In this document: positions 1 through 8,729 of the stretch, piece by piece
Position numbering within the stretch: the stretch's first letter is position 1
How the letters are laid out: each line of letters begins with the position of its first letter
Assembly (NCBI RefSeq): GCF_013283875.1
Contig: NZ_CP054139.1
Coordinates: 3,410,001 to 3,474,000 of the forward strand
DNA: 64,000 nt
Origin: Mucilaginibacter mali
GTDB lineage: Bacteria; Bacteroidota; Bacteroidia; Sphingobacteriales; Sphingobacteriaceae
Direction of reading: 5' to 3'
Program-made: the position numbers and the translations under genes
Notes under the pieces: generated by a model
Database searches by the model: none
The model's input: the letters and a program-made list of their open reading frames with translations, nothing else
What the model was told of the DNA's origin: nothing

Positions 1-588
1 AGGTATACCGAAGCTGCCTGCCGGAACCTTTTCATCGCTGATGGCTTTATAGGTTACACTTACGCTCTGGCCCATCTGGTAAGTGGTAAACTGAACCGGA
101 AAGCCGCCTACTTTGCTGTAAAGCTGGGTCATGCCGTTAACCGGGGCGCTGATATCGCTGGTGATCCAAACGTCAAAGCTGGCGCCGCTTTTAGGGTCTT
201 TCGCGGTTACTTTTTTACATTTTAAACCGGCTATTTCCTTCGTCTCGGTAGTCGGCGTAAAAGCTAACTCGGGGATAGCGGCCTGTATCTGCTCGGTTTC
301 GGCCGGGCTGGCTACTGCGGCTTTTTTTATGTTAGCAACAGGCACATCTACCAATATGGCCAGGTAATCGCCAATACCGGCGGTTACAACGGTAATTTTT
401 GCCGGCCCGCTTTGCGATACCGTAGCGCTCGAGTCGCCTTTGAAATAAGTTTTCGCGTCGCCTGCGCCACGGCCGCCGCTTACGGTATAGGTAATTACAC
501 CCTCCTTATAAGTTTTTTGGGCCGATGCGGTTAATGATGTTGCCAGTAAAGCCATGCCTGCGGCAACGGTAAATAGTTTAAATTTCAT
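1..588 (-). CDS. Exported DUF4412/GLPGLI-like protein, 3' end off the window
   Basis: The reading frame starts at the ATG at 588 and runs off the left edge, so about 196 N-terminal residues are visible. Residues 1-23 form a Sec signal peptide ending in ASAQ, so the product is exported. The mature part opens with an ITYTVSGG beta strand and carries IAGLKCKK at residues 119-126. This layout (short strands, then an I-x-G-x-KCKK segment) resembles the DUF4412/GLPGLI proteins of Bacteroidota, whose function is unknown. It runs in the same direction as comEC behind it, with 64 bases between them. The family call is tentative; the signal peptide and the coding nature are clear. Confidence 0.75.
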   Translation of the reverse strand, partial: MKFKLFTVAAGMALLATSLTASAQKTYKEGVITYTVSGGRGAGDAKTYFKGDSSATVSQSGPAKITVVTAGIGDYLAILVDVPVANIKKAAVASPAETEQIQAAIPELAFTPTTETKEIAGLKCKKVTAKDPKSGASFDVWITSDISAPVNGMTQLYSKVGGFPVQFTTYQMGQSVSVTYKAISDEKVPAGSFGIP

Positions 589-652
589 ATAGTTTTTTGA
601 TGATTGAAACACGTTATGTAACAAATATATTAATAATCTTTAGCGTGTTTGT

Positions 653-2770
653 TTAATTGGATAGCAAAATGAGCGATTTGTTACGCTTCAATACGTACAT
701 TTTTTCGACATTATTTTTAACCGTAGGTTTAAAAGCAGCTAAAAAGCGGTCGCTGTTATCTGCGGCTAAAATTAATGTATTGAAAGTAAAGGCCGTATCT
801 ATAACCGCGCCCGGTACTTTAGGGTCGCCCGTAACAAACAGGTAATTTATTTTAACCGGCGCGTACCGTGGCTTTAGTTGCGATGCCCTGCCGATAACCA
901 GTATATCCCAGTCTAAAAACCTGACCAGTTGCCCCTGCTTCCTGAAAAAAGCAGTAGCGGTATCTTTTTTAAACCCAACAATGCTTAACTGTTTTACCCG
1001 GTTGCTATCTAAACAAGGTTGTATAGAATAGCGATACGTTTTATCGGTGTCACTCAAATCGGTCAGCAATACGGCCCTACTCCCCTGTTTAAATAAAATA
1101 GCCGGTTGCTTTTTCAGGCTGAAGAAAGTGATACTATTGGTACGTGTACCATTTATCCGCTTGAAACCTAAGCTAACGGATAAGATAAGCGCGCCGGCGA
1201 ATATAGCCTTCAGCAAGGCCGGTTTTTTATAATACAACAGGCAAAACACCAGTATCAGCAATACAAAAAGCACTATGTACTCGCCCCTGGTTAACCATAT
1301 TTTACCGATAGAAGCATAAGACGCCCGCTCTATTATTTGCAGGCCCCTATCCATCAGCAAAATGCTTTTCTCCAACACCCACCCGCTAAATTGGGCCAAT
1401 ACGCTTATCGCCATCTGCGCGAATAACAGGCAGGCTATCCCGGCATACATGATCACCAGCGACGGCAGCAGAATGAATAAGTTACTCAGCAAAAAACACA
1501 GCGGGAACTGGTGAAAATAGTAAGCGCTAAGCGGAAAGGTAATAGCCTGCGCCGCGATGGATGCCGAACACGGCAGCCACAGCTTATCCAACCATTTATT
1601 TTGAATATCCAGCCAGTTATATATGATGGGTTGAAAAACAATAAGCCCTGCCACCGCCAAATAGGACAGCTGGAAACCGACATCGGTAATCAAAAACGGA
1701 TCTATCAACAAAATAAAAAATGCCGATGCTGCTAAAATATTGAGCGTACTGATGCGCCGGTTGTATGTTTTACCAATAATAATAAAGCTGATCATTACCG
1801 CCGCCCGGCAAACAGCCGGCGAAAGACCGGTCAGCAGCGAATAATACCAGATGAGCGCGATGGTGAATATCGCTTTCAGCAGCTTGCCGTAACGGTACCT
1901 ATCCATAAAGCCCAGCAACCAGCCTATCATTACAAAAATAATAGCCACATGCGCCCCCGATACCGACAGCACATGGATGGTGCCCGTTTTTGAGTACGCC
2001 TGCAAAATATCGTTATCCAGTTCGGCCTTGTAACCCAGTATCAGGGTTGATGCCACCGACACTGCTTCAGCACTATGCATATATTGCTTAAACCGGGCAA
2101 CCAGCCTTTGCCTTAACTGCAGCGAGTAAGCAATAACCGGATTGCCTGCATTGTGCATCACCGTTACCGCTTCACCCGGGTTTAGGAAAGTTTGCATATA
2201 AATATCCTGGTGCGCCAGGTATTGCTTATAGTTAAATTCGGCCGGGTTAAAGGGCGGATCGACGGGGGTATATTTAGCCTGAACGAGCAGCACATCACCA
2301 TAACTAAGATCATGGGCATGGGCGCTGTCTGCGCGCATTACAACAAGAAGGTTGCCACTGGCCTCGTGCTTATTCGTGGTACTGTCGCCACTCGTAATCG
2401 CGCTGGCTGTAAAGCGCAGCATATTGTTTTTAAACTGCGGTTCGCTGTTTACCTTAACCAGCAGGTGTTTGGCGGCGAATTTGGTAAAATAGGCGGTTTG
2501 ATTGCGGCTATCGTAATTAATGGTGCATAATATTCCCGCAACCAATATCAGTAAATGGGCAAGTATGCCACCCACCCACGGTTTACGGTATAAACCGGTT
2601 TGCTGGTAGAAAACATTCAGCGCTATAAAACCCGCCAGTAAAATAAAAAAGGAAATTAAAAGTACCTGTTGATAAATTGCCAGATTGAATTGTAAAACCA
2701 ATGCTATCCCAAGCATAAAGGGTAGCAAGTATACAACAAAAGGGATTTCGCCTTTATGATCGGCTAACAT
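653..2770 (-). CDS. comEC: ComEC/Rec2-family DNA uptake channel protein
   Basis: A 705-residue inner-membrane protein. ComEC forms the channel that brings single-stranded DNA into the cytoplasm during natural transformation. N-terminal membrane segments are followed by a soluble DUF4131-like part (about residues 30-190). The Competence domain (about 225-490) contains the hallmark stretch TGTIHVLSVSGAHVAII and many membrane helices. The C-terminal 115 residues resemble the usual metallo-beta-lactamase-like domain in strand pattern only. The expected HxHxDH and HHGS ligands are absent; the matching places read LSIVGFKKD and LFVTGDPKV. Either this clade has a non-catalytic domain or the domain is degenerate. 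No other competence gene is nearby. Confidence 0.9.
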   Translation of the reverse strand: MLADHKGEIPFVVYLLPFMLGIALVLQFNLAIYQQVLLISFFILLAGFIALNVFYQQTGLYRKPWVGGILAHLLILVAGILCTINYDSRNQTAYFTKFAAKHLLVKVNSEPQFKNNMLRFTASAITSGDSTTNKHEASGNLLVVMRADSAHAHDLSYGDVLLVQAKYTPVDPPFNPAEFNYKQYLAHQDIYMQTFLNPGEAVTVMHNAGNPVIAYSLQLRQRLVARFKQYMHSAEAVSVASTLILGYKAELDNDILQAYSKTGTIHVLSVSGAHVAIIFVMIGWLLGFMDRYRYGKLLKAIFTIALIWYYSLLTGLSPAVCRAAVMISFIIIGKTYNRRISTLNILAASAFFILLIDPFLITDVGFQLSYLAVAGLIVFQPIIYNWLDIQNKWLDKLWLPCSASIAAQAITFPLSAYYFHQFPLCFLLSNLFILLPSLVIMYAGIACLLFAQMAISVLAQFSGWVLEKSILLMDRGLQIIERASYASIGKIWLTRGEYIVLFVLLILVFCLLYYKKPALLKAIFAGALILSVSLGFKRINGTRTNSITFFSLKKQPAILFKQGSRAVLLTDLSDTDKTYRYSIQPCLDSNRVKQLSIVGFKKDTATAFFRKQGQLVRFLDWDILVIGRASQLKPRYAPVKINYLFVTGDPKVPGAVIDTAFTFNTLILAADNSDRFLAAFKPTVKNNVEKMYVLKRNKSLILLSN

Positions 2771-2870
2771 GGTTTAAGGTAAATGATAAATATCGAATGG
2801 TAAATTACAAATAACGAACAGAACTTTTACATTCTTTATTCAACATTCATCATTTAGCATTAAGGCAAAA

Positions 2871-3206
2871 CTACAACTGCTCCCTCACCTCCAGCAAAAA
2901 CTTCTTCAGGTTTTCCAGGCTGCTGATGATGCTCTGGTTGTCTTTAGTGTCGGTCATGTTGTTCTTCAGGTGCTCCTTGGCGCCGGCCAGGGTATAGCCC
3001 TTATCGCGGATGAGGTGGAAGATGATCTTCAGGTTCTCCACATCTTCGGGGGTGAAGTAGCGGTTGCCTTTTTTGTTTTTCTTAGGCTGCAAAATATCAA
3101 ACTCGCGCTCGTAATACCTGATGAGCGACTGGTTCACATCAAACATGGCCGATACCTCGCCCATGGTATAATACATTTTGCTGATCTCCCGTTCTTTATA
3201 AGGCAT
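2871..3206 (-). CDS. MerR-family transcriptional regulator
   Basis: A 111-residue regulator made almost entirely of a MerR-type winged helix-turn-helix. YYTMGEVSAMFDVNQSLIRY is the recognition helix region, and KKNKKGNRYFTPEDVENLK is the wing and second helix. The C-terminal helix (about residues 75-111) would form the dimer coiled coil. There is no effector domain and no cysteine cluster, so a metal sensor is unlikely. I chose the ATG at 3206 (MPYKERE), which such Bacteroidota proteins usually share. A TTG at 3212 is in frame, and a later ATG at 3176 has GGGAGA upstream. A promoter -7 box ends three bases before the 3206 ATG, suggesting a leaderless message. The target is unknown. Confidence 0.88.
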   Translation of the reverse strand: MPYKEREISKMYYTMGEVSAMFDVNQSLIRYYEREFDILQPKKNKKGNRYFTPEDVENLKIIFHLIRDKGYTLAGAKEHLKNNMTDTKDNQSIISSLENLKKFLLEVREQL

Positions 3207-3209
3207 ATG

Positions 3210-3217
3210 CAAATGTA
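3210..3217 (-). promoter_or_regulatory. -7 promoter box of the MerR gene
   Basis: On the minus strand this reads TACATTTG, a full match to the Bacteroidota -7 consensus TAnnTTTG. Only three bases separate it from the ATG at 3206, so transcription would begin at or next to the start codon. Confidence 0.45.
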
Positions 3218-3407
3218 ATAATTTGTTGGAACTATGATTAAATCAATAATGATTTCACCGACTTGCGAAAACTTTCACCGATTATAACTCCCATTTTGCA
3301 CCTTGTGTCCTTCGTGCAAATCTTCGTATCGTTTGTGGTTAAATGCCGATTTCTGTCTACCATCCATCTCGCTTTAAAATCTGTTATTTCACCTTTCAAC
3401 TCCCGTT

Positions 3408-3415
3408 TAAATTTG
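3408..3415 (+). promoter_or_regulatory. -7 promoter box of sucC
   Basis: TAAATTTG matches TAnnTTTG and lies 28 bases before the sucC ATG. A TTTC at 3394 could be a weak -33 element, though the spacing is short. The 230 bases between the MerR and sucC genes hold nothing else recognisable. Confidence 0.5.
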
Positions 3416-3443
3416 TAGCTTTACCGCAAATTCTTCAAAACAC

Positions 3444-4634
3444 ATGAATATTCACGAATACCAGGGTAAAGAGATATTAAAAAGCTTTGGCGTAAGGGTT
3501 CAGGAAGGCATTTTGGCCCACACCCCTGAAGAGGCTGTTGAAGCTGCCAAAAAAATGAAGGCCGATTACAACAGCGATTGGGTTGTTGTTAAAGCCCAGA
3601 TACATGCCGGCGGCCGCGGTAAAGGCGGCGGCGTTAAACTGGCCAAAAACCTGGACGAGGTGAAGGAACGCGCTACCGCTATCATCGGTATGCAACTGGT
3701 TACCCCGCAAACCGGTCCTGAAGGTAAACTGGTGAGCAAAGTTTTAGTTGCACAGGATGTTTACTACCCGGGCGAAAGCGAAACCAAAGAGTTTTACATG
3801 AGCGTACTGCTTGACCGCGCACGTGGCCGTAACATTATTATGTACAGCACCGAAGGCGGTATGGATATTGAAGAAGTGGCACACAGCACCCCTCACCTGA
3901 TCTTTAAAGAAGAGGTTGACCCGGCTGTTGGCCTGCAAGGTTTCCAGGCGCGTAAGATCGCCTTTAACCTGGGCGTATCGGGCGATGCTTTTAAAGAGAT
4001 GGTGAAATTTGTTACCGCACTTTACAAAGCTTACGATGCTACAGATTCATCTCAATTTGAAATTAACCCGGTGCTAAAAACATCGGACAATAAAATACTG
4101 GCTGTTGACGCTAAGGTAAACCTTGACGACAACGCCCTGTACCGCCACCCGGATTACGCCGCCATGCGCGACGAGGCCGAGGAAGACCCAACCGAAGTTG
4201 AAGCAGGTAAATCGAACCTAAACTATGTAAAGCTTGACGGTAACGTTGGCTGTATGGTTAACGGTGCCGGTTTAGCTATGGCAACTATGGACATTATTAA
4301 ATTAGCCGGCGGCGAGCCTGCTAACTTCCTTGACGTAGGTGGCACCGCTAACGCGCAAACCGTTAAGGCTGGTTTCAACATCATCCTGTCAGACCCTAAC
4401 GTTAAGGCCATCCTCATCAATATCTTCGGCGGTATCGTGCGTTGCGACCGTGTTGCACAAGGTGTTATTGATGCTTACCAGGAAATTGGCAACATCCCTG
4501 TACCTATCATCGTTCGCTTACAAGGCACCAACGCTAAGGAGGCTAAGGAACTGATAGACAACTCGGGCCTGAAAGTGTTCTCGGCTATCCTGCTGAAGGA
4601 AGCTGCAGAGCGTGTTAAAGAAGTATTAGCGTAA
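3444..4634 (+). CDS. sucC: Succinyl-CoA synthetase (ADP-forming), beta subunit
   Basis: At 396 residues this is full length for SucC. With SucD it makes succinate, ATP and CoA from succinyl-CoA in the TCA cycle. MNIHEYQGKEILKSFGV is the family's N-terminus. An ATP-grasp domain follows with VKAQIHAGGRGKGGGVK (about residues 50-66) and the metal-binding FEINPV near residue 205. The C-terminal CoA-ligase-type domain has NGAGLAMATMD and NIFGGIVRCD. The alpha subunit gene sucD is not within this window on either side, so the two subunits are encoded apart, which is common in this phylum. The gene is single, with its own promoter box and a strong terminator. Confidence 0.97.
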   Translation: MNIHEYQGKEILKSFGVRVQEGILAHTPEEAVEAAKKMKADYNSDWVVVKAQIHAGGRGKGGGVKLAKNLDEVKERATAIIGMQLVTPQTGPEGKLVSKVLVAQDVYYPGESETKEFYMSVLLDRARGRNIIMYSTEGGMDIEEVAHSTPHLIFKEEVDPAVGLQGFQARKIAFNLGVSGDAFKEMVKFVTALYKAYDATDSSQFEINPVLKTSDNKILAVDAKVNLDDNALYRHPDYAAMRDEAEEDPTEVEAGKSNLNYVKLDGNVGCMVNGAGLAMATMDIIKLAGGEPANFLDVGGTANAQTVKAGFNIILSDPNVKAILINIFGGIVRCDRVAQGVIDAYQEIGNIPVPIIVRLQGTNAKEAKELIDNSGLKVFSAILLKEAAERVKEVLA

Positions 4635-4679
4635 TCAGAGATTAGAGATTGGTTAATTAGAAATTAGTTAACCTATAAT

Positions 4680-4722
4680 AAACGGGAAAAGGGAGCGAAT
4701 GCTCCCTTTTCCCGTTTATTAT
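4680..4722 (+). terminator. Terminator of sucC
   Basis: A perfect 17-base-pair stem (4680-4696 with 4701-4717) around a GAAT loop, ending in CCCGTTTATTAT. The stem has A-rich and T-rich outer arms, so it could act in both directions. Confidence 0.8.
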
Positions 4723-4730
4723 ACCGCCAT

Positions 4731-4823
4731 GTCATTGCGAGCGATAGCGCGGCAATCCCATAGGACATGCAAGGAGGACATGTCTATGAGATTGCCACGC
4801 CGCTACGCTCTTCTCAATAACAA
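4731..4823. repeat. Dispersed palindromic repeat, family A copy 1
   Basis: Starts GTCATTGCGAGCGATAGCG and ends with an imperfect inverted copy. The same element recurs at 26208, 26434, 33764, 38008 and, degenerate, at 39532, always between genes. It lies between convergent sucC and the YceI gene. Confidence 0.8.
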
Positions 4824-4842
4824 TTTGATGTTTACTCTGCAA

Positions 4843-5382
4843 CTACCCTCTGCTCACTGGCACCACCAGCATGATCGCCAACTGCTCCGGTGAACCATTG
4901 CGGGTGATGTTAAAACTCCGGGGCCTCACTGTAAAGCCGCCTTTAAACACACCGCCTGCACCGTTATCATCAAACGTAAAATGAATGGTGACAGGTTTGG
5001 TAACCCCCTTCATGGTTAAATTACCGACTGCTTCAAAGGCGTTGCCATGTCGGCTTACTTTGGTTGATGTGAAGCTGATGGTTGGATACTTTTCGGCCTC
5101 AAGCGCGTCCTTAGCATGATTATTCTTAATAAAAAAGCCGGTGGCGATGCTGGCGGCTGCAATACTGGCCGATATTTTGGCGCCCTCGGGATGGGCCTTA
5201 TCAAAACGGATATCCGCCCTCAGCGATTCGAACCTGCCGCTGATCTTTCCCCCTTTAAAACGTACTTCGTAGGGTTGTTTTACCTTCCAACGGGCAAACA
5301 TGGCATAGGTGGCCAGTCCGCTTATGAGGATAAGCAGCAGCATTAGCAGCTTTTTTAATGATGCAATTCTTAATGTTTTCAT
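4843..5382 (-). CDS. YceI-family protein, membrane-anchored or exported
   Basis: A 179-residue protein. Residues 9-28 are a hydrophobic segment after a lysine-rich start, either a signal peptide or a membrane anchor. The rest is the YceI lipocalin-like barrel: FKGGKISGRFESLRADIRFD, then DALEAEKYPTISFTSTKV and GNLTMKGVTKPVTIHFTF. YceI proteins bind long isoprenoid or amphiphilic lipids in the periplasm; the ligand here cannot be told. It is divergent from the second YceI gene at 9568, which has no signal peptide. There is no clear promoter box upstream. The start ATG at 5382 is the only good one. Confidence 0.9.
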   Translation of the reverse strand: MKTLRIASLKKLLMLLLILISGLATYAMFARWKVKQPYEVRFKGGKISGRFESLRADIRFDKAHPEGAKISASIAAASIATGFFIKNNHAKDALEAEKYPTISFTSTKVSRHGNAFEAVGNLTMKGVTKPVTIHFTFDDNGAGGVFKGGFTVRPRSFNITRNGSPEQLAIMLVVPVSRG

Positions 5383-5475
5383 AGCGATGTAATTATAGAT
5401 GTTTTAATAAAAAATACGCCGTTTTGTTTAAAGGGGTTGCTTTCACATTGGGTAATCCGTTACAGCAGATCCAGC

Positions 5476-5510
5476 TAAAAAAACAGCCGCCCCAATCAAA
5501 AAGGCGGCTG
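5476..5510 (-). terminator. Terminator of the DUF4382 lipoprotein gene
   Basis: Inverted arms CAGCCGCC (5484-5491) and GGCGGCTG (5503-5510). Read on the minus strand the stem is followed by seven T. It lies 34 bases past the stop codon at 5544. Confidence 0.8.
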
Positions 5511-5543
5511 CTCAAATTATATAGTTTAGTGCAGGAGGAGATC

Positions 5544-6323
5544 TTATTGGGAAATATTAACCGTACCCATATCAAGCACAGCGCCATTGATAACAGTAAT
5601 GTTAGTTATTGTTTTTGCAGCATATGGACTAACCGGCACAAATTTAACATTATAACTACCAGCAGATAAGCCCGGGAAATAGAACTTACCGGTAGCATCG
5701 GCAACTGTACCAACCGTATCGGTACCCATTATGGCATATACTTTTGGTGATGACGCAGCAGGCGACACCACACCTGTTATGGCCCCTGATGCAGCCTGGG
5801 CTATGGCACGGATAACCGGTTTTAAAATATACTTTCCGTTACCGGTAAGCACTATAGATTGCGCTGCATCAAAGTCAAGCTTCATGGTATAGGCTATGCC
5901 CGCGGTAAGGTTATCGTGCACGTTCAATTTAACACCCGATGTTTGTCCGCTTGGCGTGGTCAGATCGTACGATACACCGGCAACAATTACACGGTTCCCC
6001 GAATCATTTAACACTAACCGCACTTGCTGTATCGTCCCGGCCGGGATATCCTGATCGGCCAATACGGTATCCCTACCCTGGCGAAACCGAAGAATATCGA
6101 TCGGGCCACCGTTAACGTTCAGCGTATATTCGCCGGCATCGGTAACTACTATCACGCTTTTAACATTTAGTATAACAGCATCGAAGGCGCCGGGGGCATC
6201 GGTAAGTTTAACGGTCACGTGCGCCGAATTGCCTGCTGCGCCGGAGGAATTATCCTTTTTACAGGCAAACATAAACAGGCTGATGGCTGTGGCAAATAAT
6301 AATAATAATAATAGCTTTTTCAT
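5544..6323 (-). CDS. DUF4382 domain-containing lipoprotein
   Basis: A 259-residue lipoprotein. The lipobox ends at LFMFACKKD (cysteine at residue 21), so it is likely anchored in the outer membrane. Residues 35-165 match DUF4382: VTVKLTDAPGAFDAVILNVK at the start, then IDILRFRQGRD and QVRLVL. DUF4382 is a beta-sandwich domain of unknown function common in this phylum. The C-terminal 80 residues (GAITGVVSPAASSPKVYAIM and later) look like a carboxypeptidase-regulatory, surface-type beta domain. A run of AAT repeats follows the start codon. It is a single gene with its own terminator. Confidence 0.88.
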   Translation of the reverse strand: MKKLLLLLLFATAISLFMFACKKDNSSGAAGNSAHVTVKLTDAPGAFDAVILNVKSVIVVTDAGEYTLNVNGGPIDILRFRQGRDTVLADQDIPAGTIQQVRLVLNDSGNRVIVAGVSYDLTTPSGQTSGVKLNVHDNLTAGIAYTMKLDFDAAQSIVLTGNGKYILKPVIRAIAQAASGAITGVVSPAASSPKVYAIMGTDTVGTVADATGKFYFPGLSAGSYNVKFVPVSPYAAKTITNITVINGAVLDMGTVNISQ

Positions 6324-6573
6324 AATAATAGATTGCTTACTTAAACACTTTGTTTACTAAAGCAATCCAATGGTTGTACCAGCAACTTAATGTATGGATG
6401 AACGGGCCTTTTGTATCGGTGAACGGGCAATTATTTGTTTTTCCACCACTTTGGCATTGTATCTGAAACATCATGCATTCATCAAACCTGTTCACATAGC
6501 AGGACGGTAAGCAAAATGTTAAGCCCTTTTAATAATACAATACTAAGTTAATGTGCACATCACATGGCAGGGG

Positions 6574-6581
6574 TAGCTTTG
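6574..6581 (+). promoter_or_regulatory. -7 promoter box of the GT4 gene
   Basis: TAGCTTTG, a match to TAnnTTTG, 20 bases before the ATG at 6602. The rest of the 278-base divergent gap shows no further structure that I can identify. Confidence 0.5.
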
Positions 6582-6601
6582 CAATAGCTTAGCCATCTGC
6601 C

Positions 6602-7786
6602 ATGAAAAAAACTAAGGTTGTATTTTTTGCCGAGATACTGGTTGAAGAACACGACGGCGCCACCCGCACCATGTTCCAGCTGATACGGCGGATACCGCAT
6701 GCCGATTTTGAATTTCTGTTTATCTGCGGTGTGGGCCCCAATACGGTGTATGGTTTCGAGTGTATGCGCCTGCCCACTTTAACTCTGCCGATTAACAAAA
6801 CCTATAAAATGGTGCTCCCGGCTTTGGCCGCGCACAGTCTGCGCGAAAAGCTGGATAGTTTTAATCCCGATGTAGTGCATATTGCCACCCCTGCCCTACT
6901 TGGCGAGTTTGCTGTGAAATACGCCCGCCAGCGCGCTTTACCGGTTATTTCCATCTATCATACCCATTTTATTTCTTATATCGACTATTACCTTAAAAAG
7001 GCCCCCTTCCTCATCGATTTTGCCAAAGCGAAGATCATCAGCGGGCAGCGGGCCTTTTATAACCAGTGCGATGCCATATACGTACCGTCGGAAAGCATGA
7101 TAACCGAACTTTCGGATATAGGTATTGAAAGCTACCGCATGAAGATCTGGAAGCGGGGAATCGATACGCAACTATTTTCGCCGGCCAAACGCAACAGTGA
7201 TATGATGCGCAAACTAACCGGCAATAAGCACCCGGTGATTCTATTCGCCAGCCGCCTGGTATGGGAAAAGAACCTGGAGACCTTATTTGGTATTTATGAC
7301 GGACTAAAAGACCGCGGCGTAAAATTTAATATGCTGATAGCCGGCGACGGCATTGCCCGCAAAGCCTGCGAGACGCGGATGCCCGATGCTATTTTCACCG
7401 GAAAGGTAGATCATGCCAACCTATCCATATTGTATGCCTCTGCCGATGTTTTCCTGTTCCCCTCCGTTTCCGAAACTTATGGCAACGTGGTGCCCGAAGC
7501 TATGGCATCGGGCCTGCCCTGTGTAATTGCCGATGGCGGAGGGTCGAAGGATTTTATTGAGCAGGGCGTTAATGGCTTCCGTTGCTCGGCCTATATGATA
7601 TCCGACTACGTATCTAAACTGGAGTTGTTATTGGCCGATGAACGCCTGCAGCAACAATTTAGCGCGAGGGGCATCGTTTACAGTAAAACCTTCGGTTGGG
7701 ACCAACTGGCCACATCCTACTTTGAGGATTTGCTGCAATTAACCGGTCAGTCGGAAGAAACTGTGCCACTAAAGGCTATTAGTTGA
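6602..7786 (+). CDS. Glycosyltransferase family 4 (GT4), GT-B fold
   Basis: A 394-residue cytoplasmic enzyme that moves a sugar from an activated donor to a lipid or sugar acceptor. The N-terminal half has the GT4 acceptor domain (VVFFAEILVEEHDGATRTM; later VVHIATPALLGEF and ISIYHTHF). The C-terminal half has the donor-binding domain: LFASRLVWEKNLETL, then SETYGNVVPEAMASGLPCVI with the E-x7-E motif near residue 300. It resembles the mannosyltransferases that add mannose to lipids (MgtA-like), but donor and acceptor cannot be read from the sequence. Its 3' end overlaps the convergent gene at 7779 by 8 bases. Confidence 0.9.
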   Translation: MKKTKVVFFAEILVEEHDGATRTMFQLIRRIPHADFEFLFICGVGPNTVYGFECMRLPTLTLPINKTYKMVLPALAAHSLREKLDSFNPDVVHIATPALLGEFAVKYARQRALPVISIYHTHFISYIDYYLKKAPFLIDFAKAKIISGQRAFYNQCDAIYVPSESMITELSDIGIESYRMKIWKRGIDTQLFSPAKRNSDMMRKLTGNKHPVILFASRLVWEKNLETLFGIYDGLKDRGVKFNMLIAGDGIARKACETRMPDAIFTGKVDHANLSILYASADVFLFPSVSETYGNVVPEAMASGLPCVIADGGGSKDFIEQGVNGFRCSAYMISDYVSKLELLLADERLQQQFSARGIVYSKTFGWDQLATSYFEDLLQLTGQSEETVPLKAIS

Positions 7787-8618
7787 TCTTTTTGGTGCTG
7801 GCAAAGGTAGTCGTCAGGAAGTTGCGCAGATCTACCAGCTGGTCGGTATTGATCAGATCGACCCCGCAACGCAGCAATTCGGCCCAAACCGTTCTGTTTT
7901 CGGGCGAAGCCCATAGCCTTACTTTTTTACCAAAGCTATGCGCCCGCCTGATGTAAGCGCAAAGCTTCTGCCGTTCGGCGGCAGGGCATTCGCCGGTACC
8001 ATCCCATTTCATTAAGGCGTTGTAATTGCAACTGCTCATGGGATAAACCTCGGTACCCAGGCTATCGCGGTCCATATGGCGCAGGTCTTCATCAATAAAC
8101 ACCATACGATCGTCCTCTTGTTTCACCGTGCGATAAGGTTTATGCCCGGATAACACAATGGTAACCGCCCGCTGCACAAAGCGGCCATGCTCGTAGCCTG
8201 ATAGCATCGACTTATACTTTTCGAGCAGGGGCCGCAATGCATCATAAGTACTGTTGGCCCCGGTTTTAATATCAACCAGCAAGGTAACCGGCGACGCTTT
8301 GCTCACGTAGGGTTCGCTCTTGTTATTCACCTTTTCAAAAAGCGGCTGCAGGTATAGTTTTTCTAAAGTGCGGCTACCTTTAAAAAAGGGGAACACGTGC
8401 GCTACTACCAGTTGGCCATCTACCAGGAAGATATCAGCTTCAATGTAGCGGTAACCGTTCTCCAGGGCATCAAACAAGGGGCGTTTGTGCCAGTAATCAT
8501 TATGGGCAAAGCCGTTGGTTAGGGGAACATTTTGAGGGTAGGCAGCCACCCGAAATAATATCAGAAAAAGTAGTGTTTTAAGGAATTTTGTATTAAAACC
8601 TGCCGTTCGCATATACAT
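7779..8618 (-). CDS. Exported glycerophosphodiester/PI-PLC-like phosphodiesterase
   Basis: A 279-residue protein with a signal peptide (hydrophobic residues 12-27, cleavage near AAYPQ), so it acts in the periplasm or outside. It belongs to the TIM-barrel PI-PLC/GDPD group. GFAHNDYWHKRPLFDALENG is the HND motif, RYIEADIFLVDGQLVVAH carries the paired acidic ligand and second histidine, and TLLVDIKTGA follows. The last part (KKVRLWASPENRTVWAELLRCGVDLINTD) matches the barrel's final strands. It would cleave glycerophosphodiesters or similar bonds; the substrate is unknown. Starts at 8618 and 8612 are both possible. It overlaps the GT4 gene tail to tail by 8 bases. Confidence 0.85.
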   Translation of the reverse strand: MYMRTAGFNTKFLKTLLFLILFRVAAYPQNVPLTNGFAHNDYWHKRPLFDALENGYRYIEADIFLVDGQLVVAHVFPFFKGSRTLEKLYLQPLFEKVNNKSEPYVSKASPVTLLVDIKTGANSTYDALRPLLEKYKSMLSGYEHGRFVQRAVTIVLSGHKPYRTVKQEDDRMVFIDEDLRHMDRDSLGTEVYPMSSCNYNALMKWDGTGECPAAERQKLCAYIRRAHSFGKKVRLWASPENRTVWAELLRCGVDLINTDQLVDLRNFLTTTFASTKKIN

Positions 8619-8729
8619 GTGGACTGCTAAACTTTCCTGGTATAAAGATAGCCCGGGCTTGTGTGCAAACCTTAAAATTAAAGTTAAGTTACCCTTAAAA
8701 TATGGCCGGGATATTTGCTATTTTTAACA

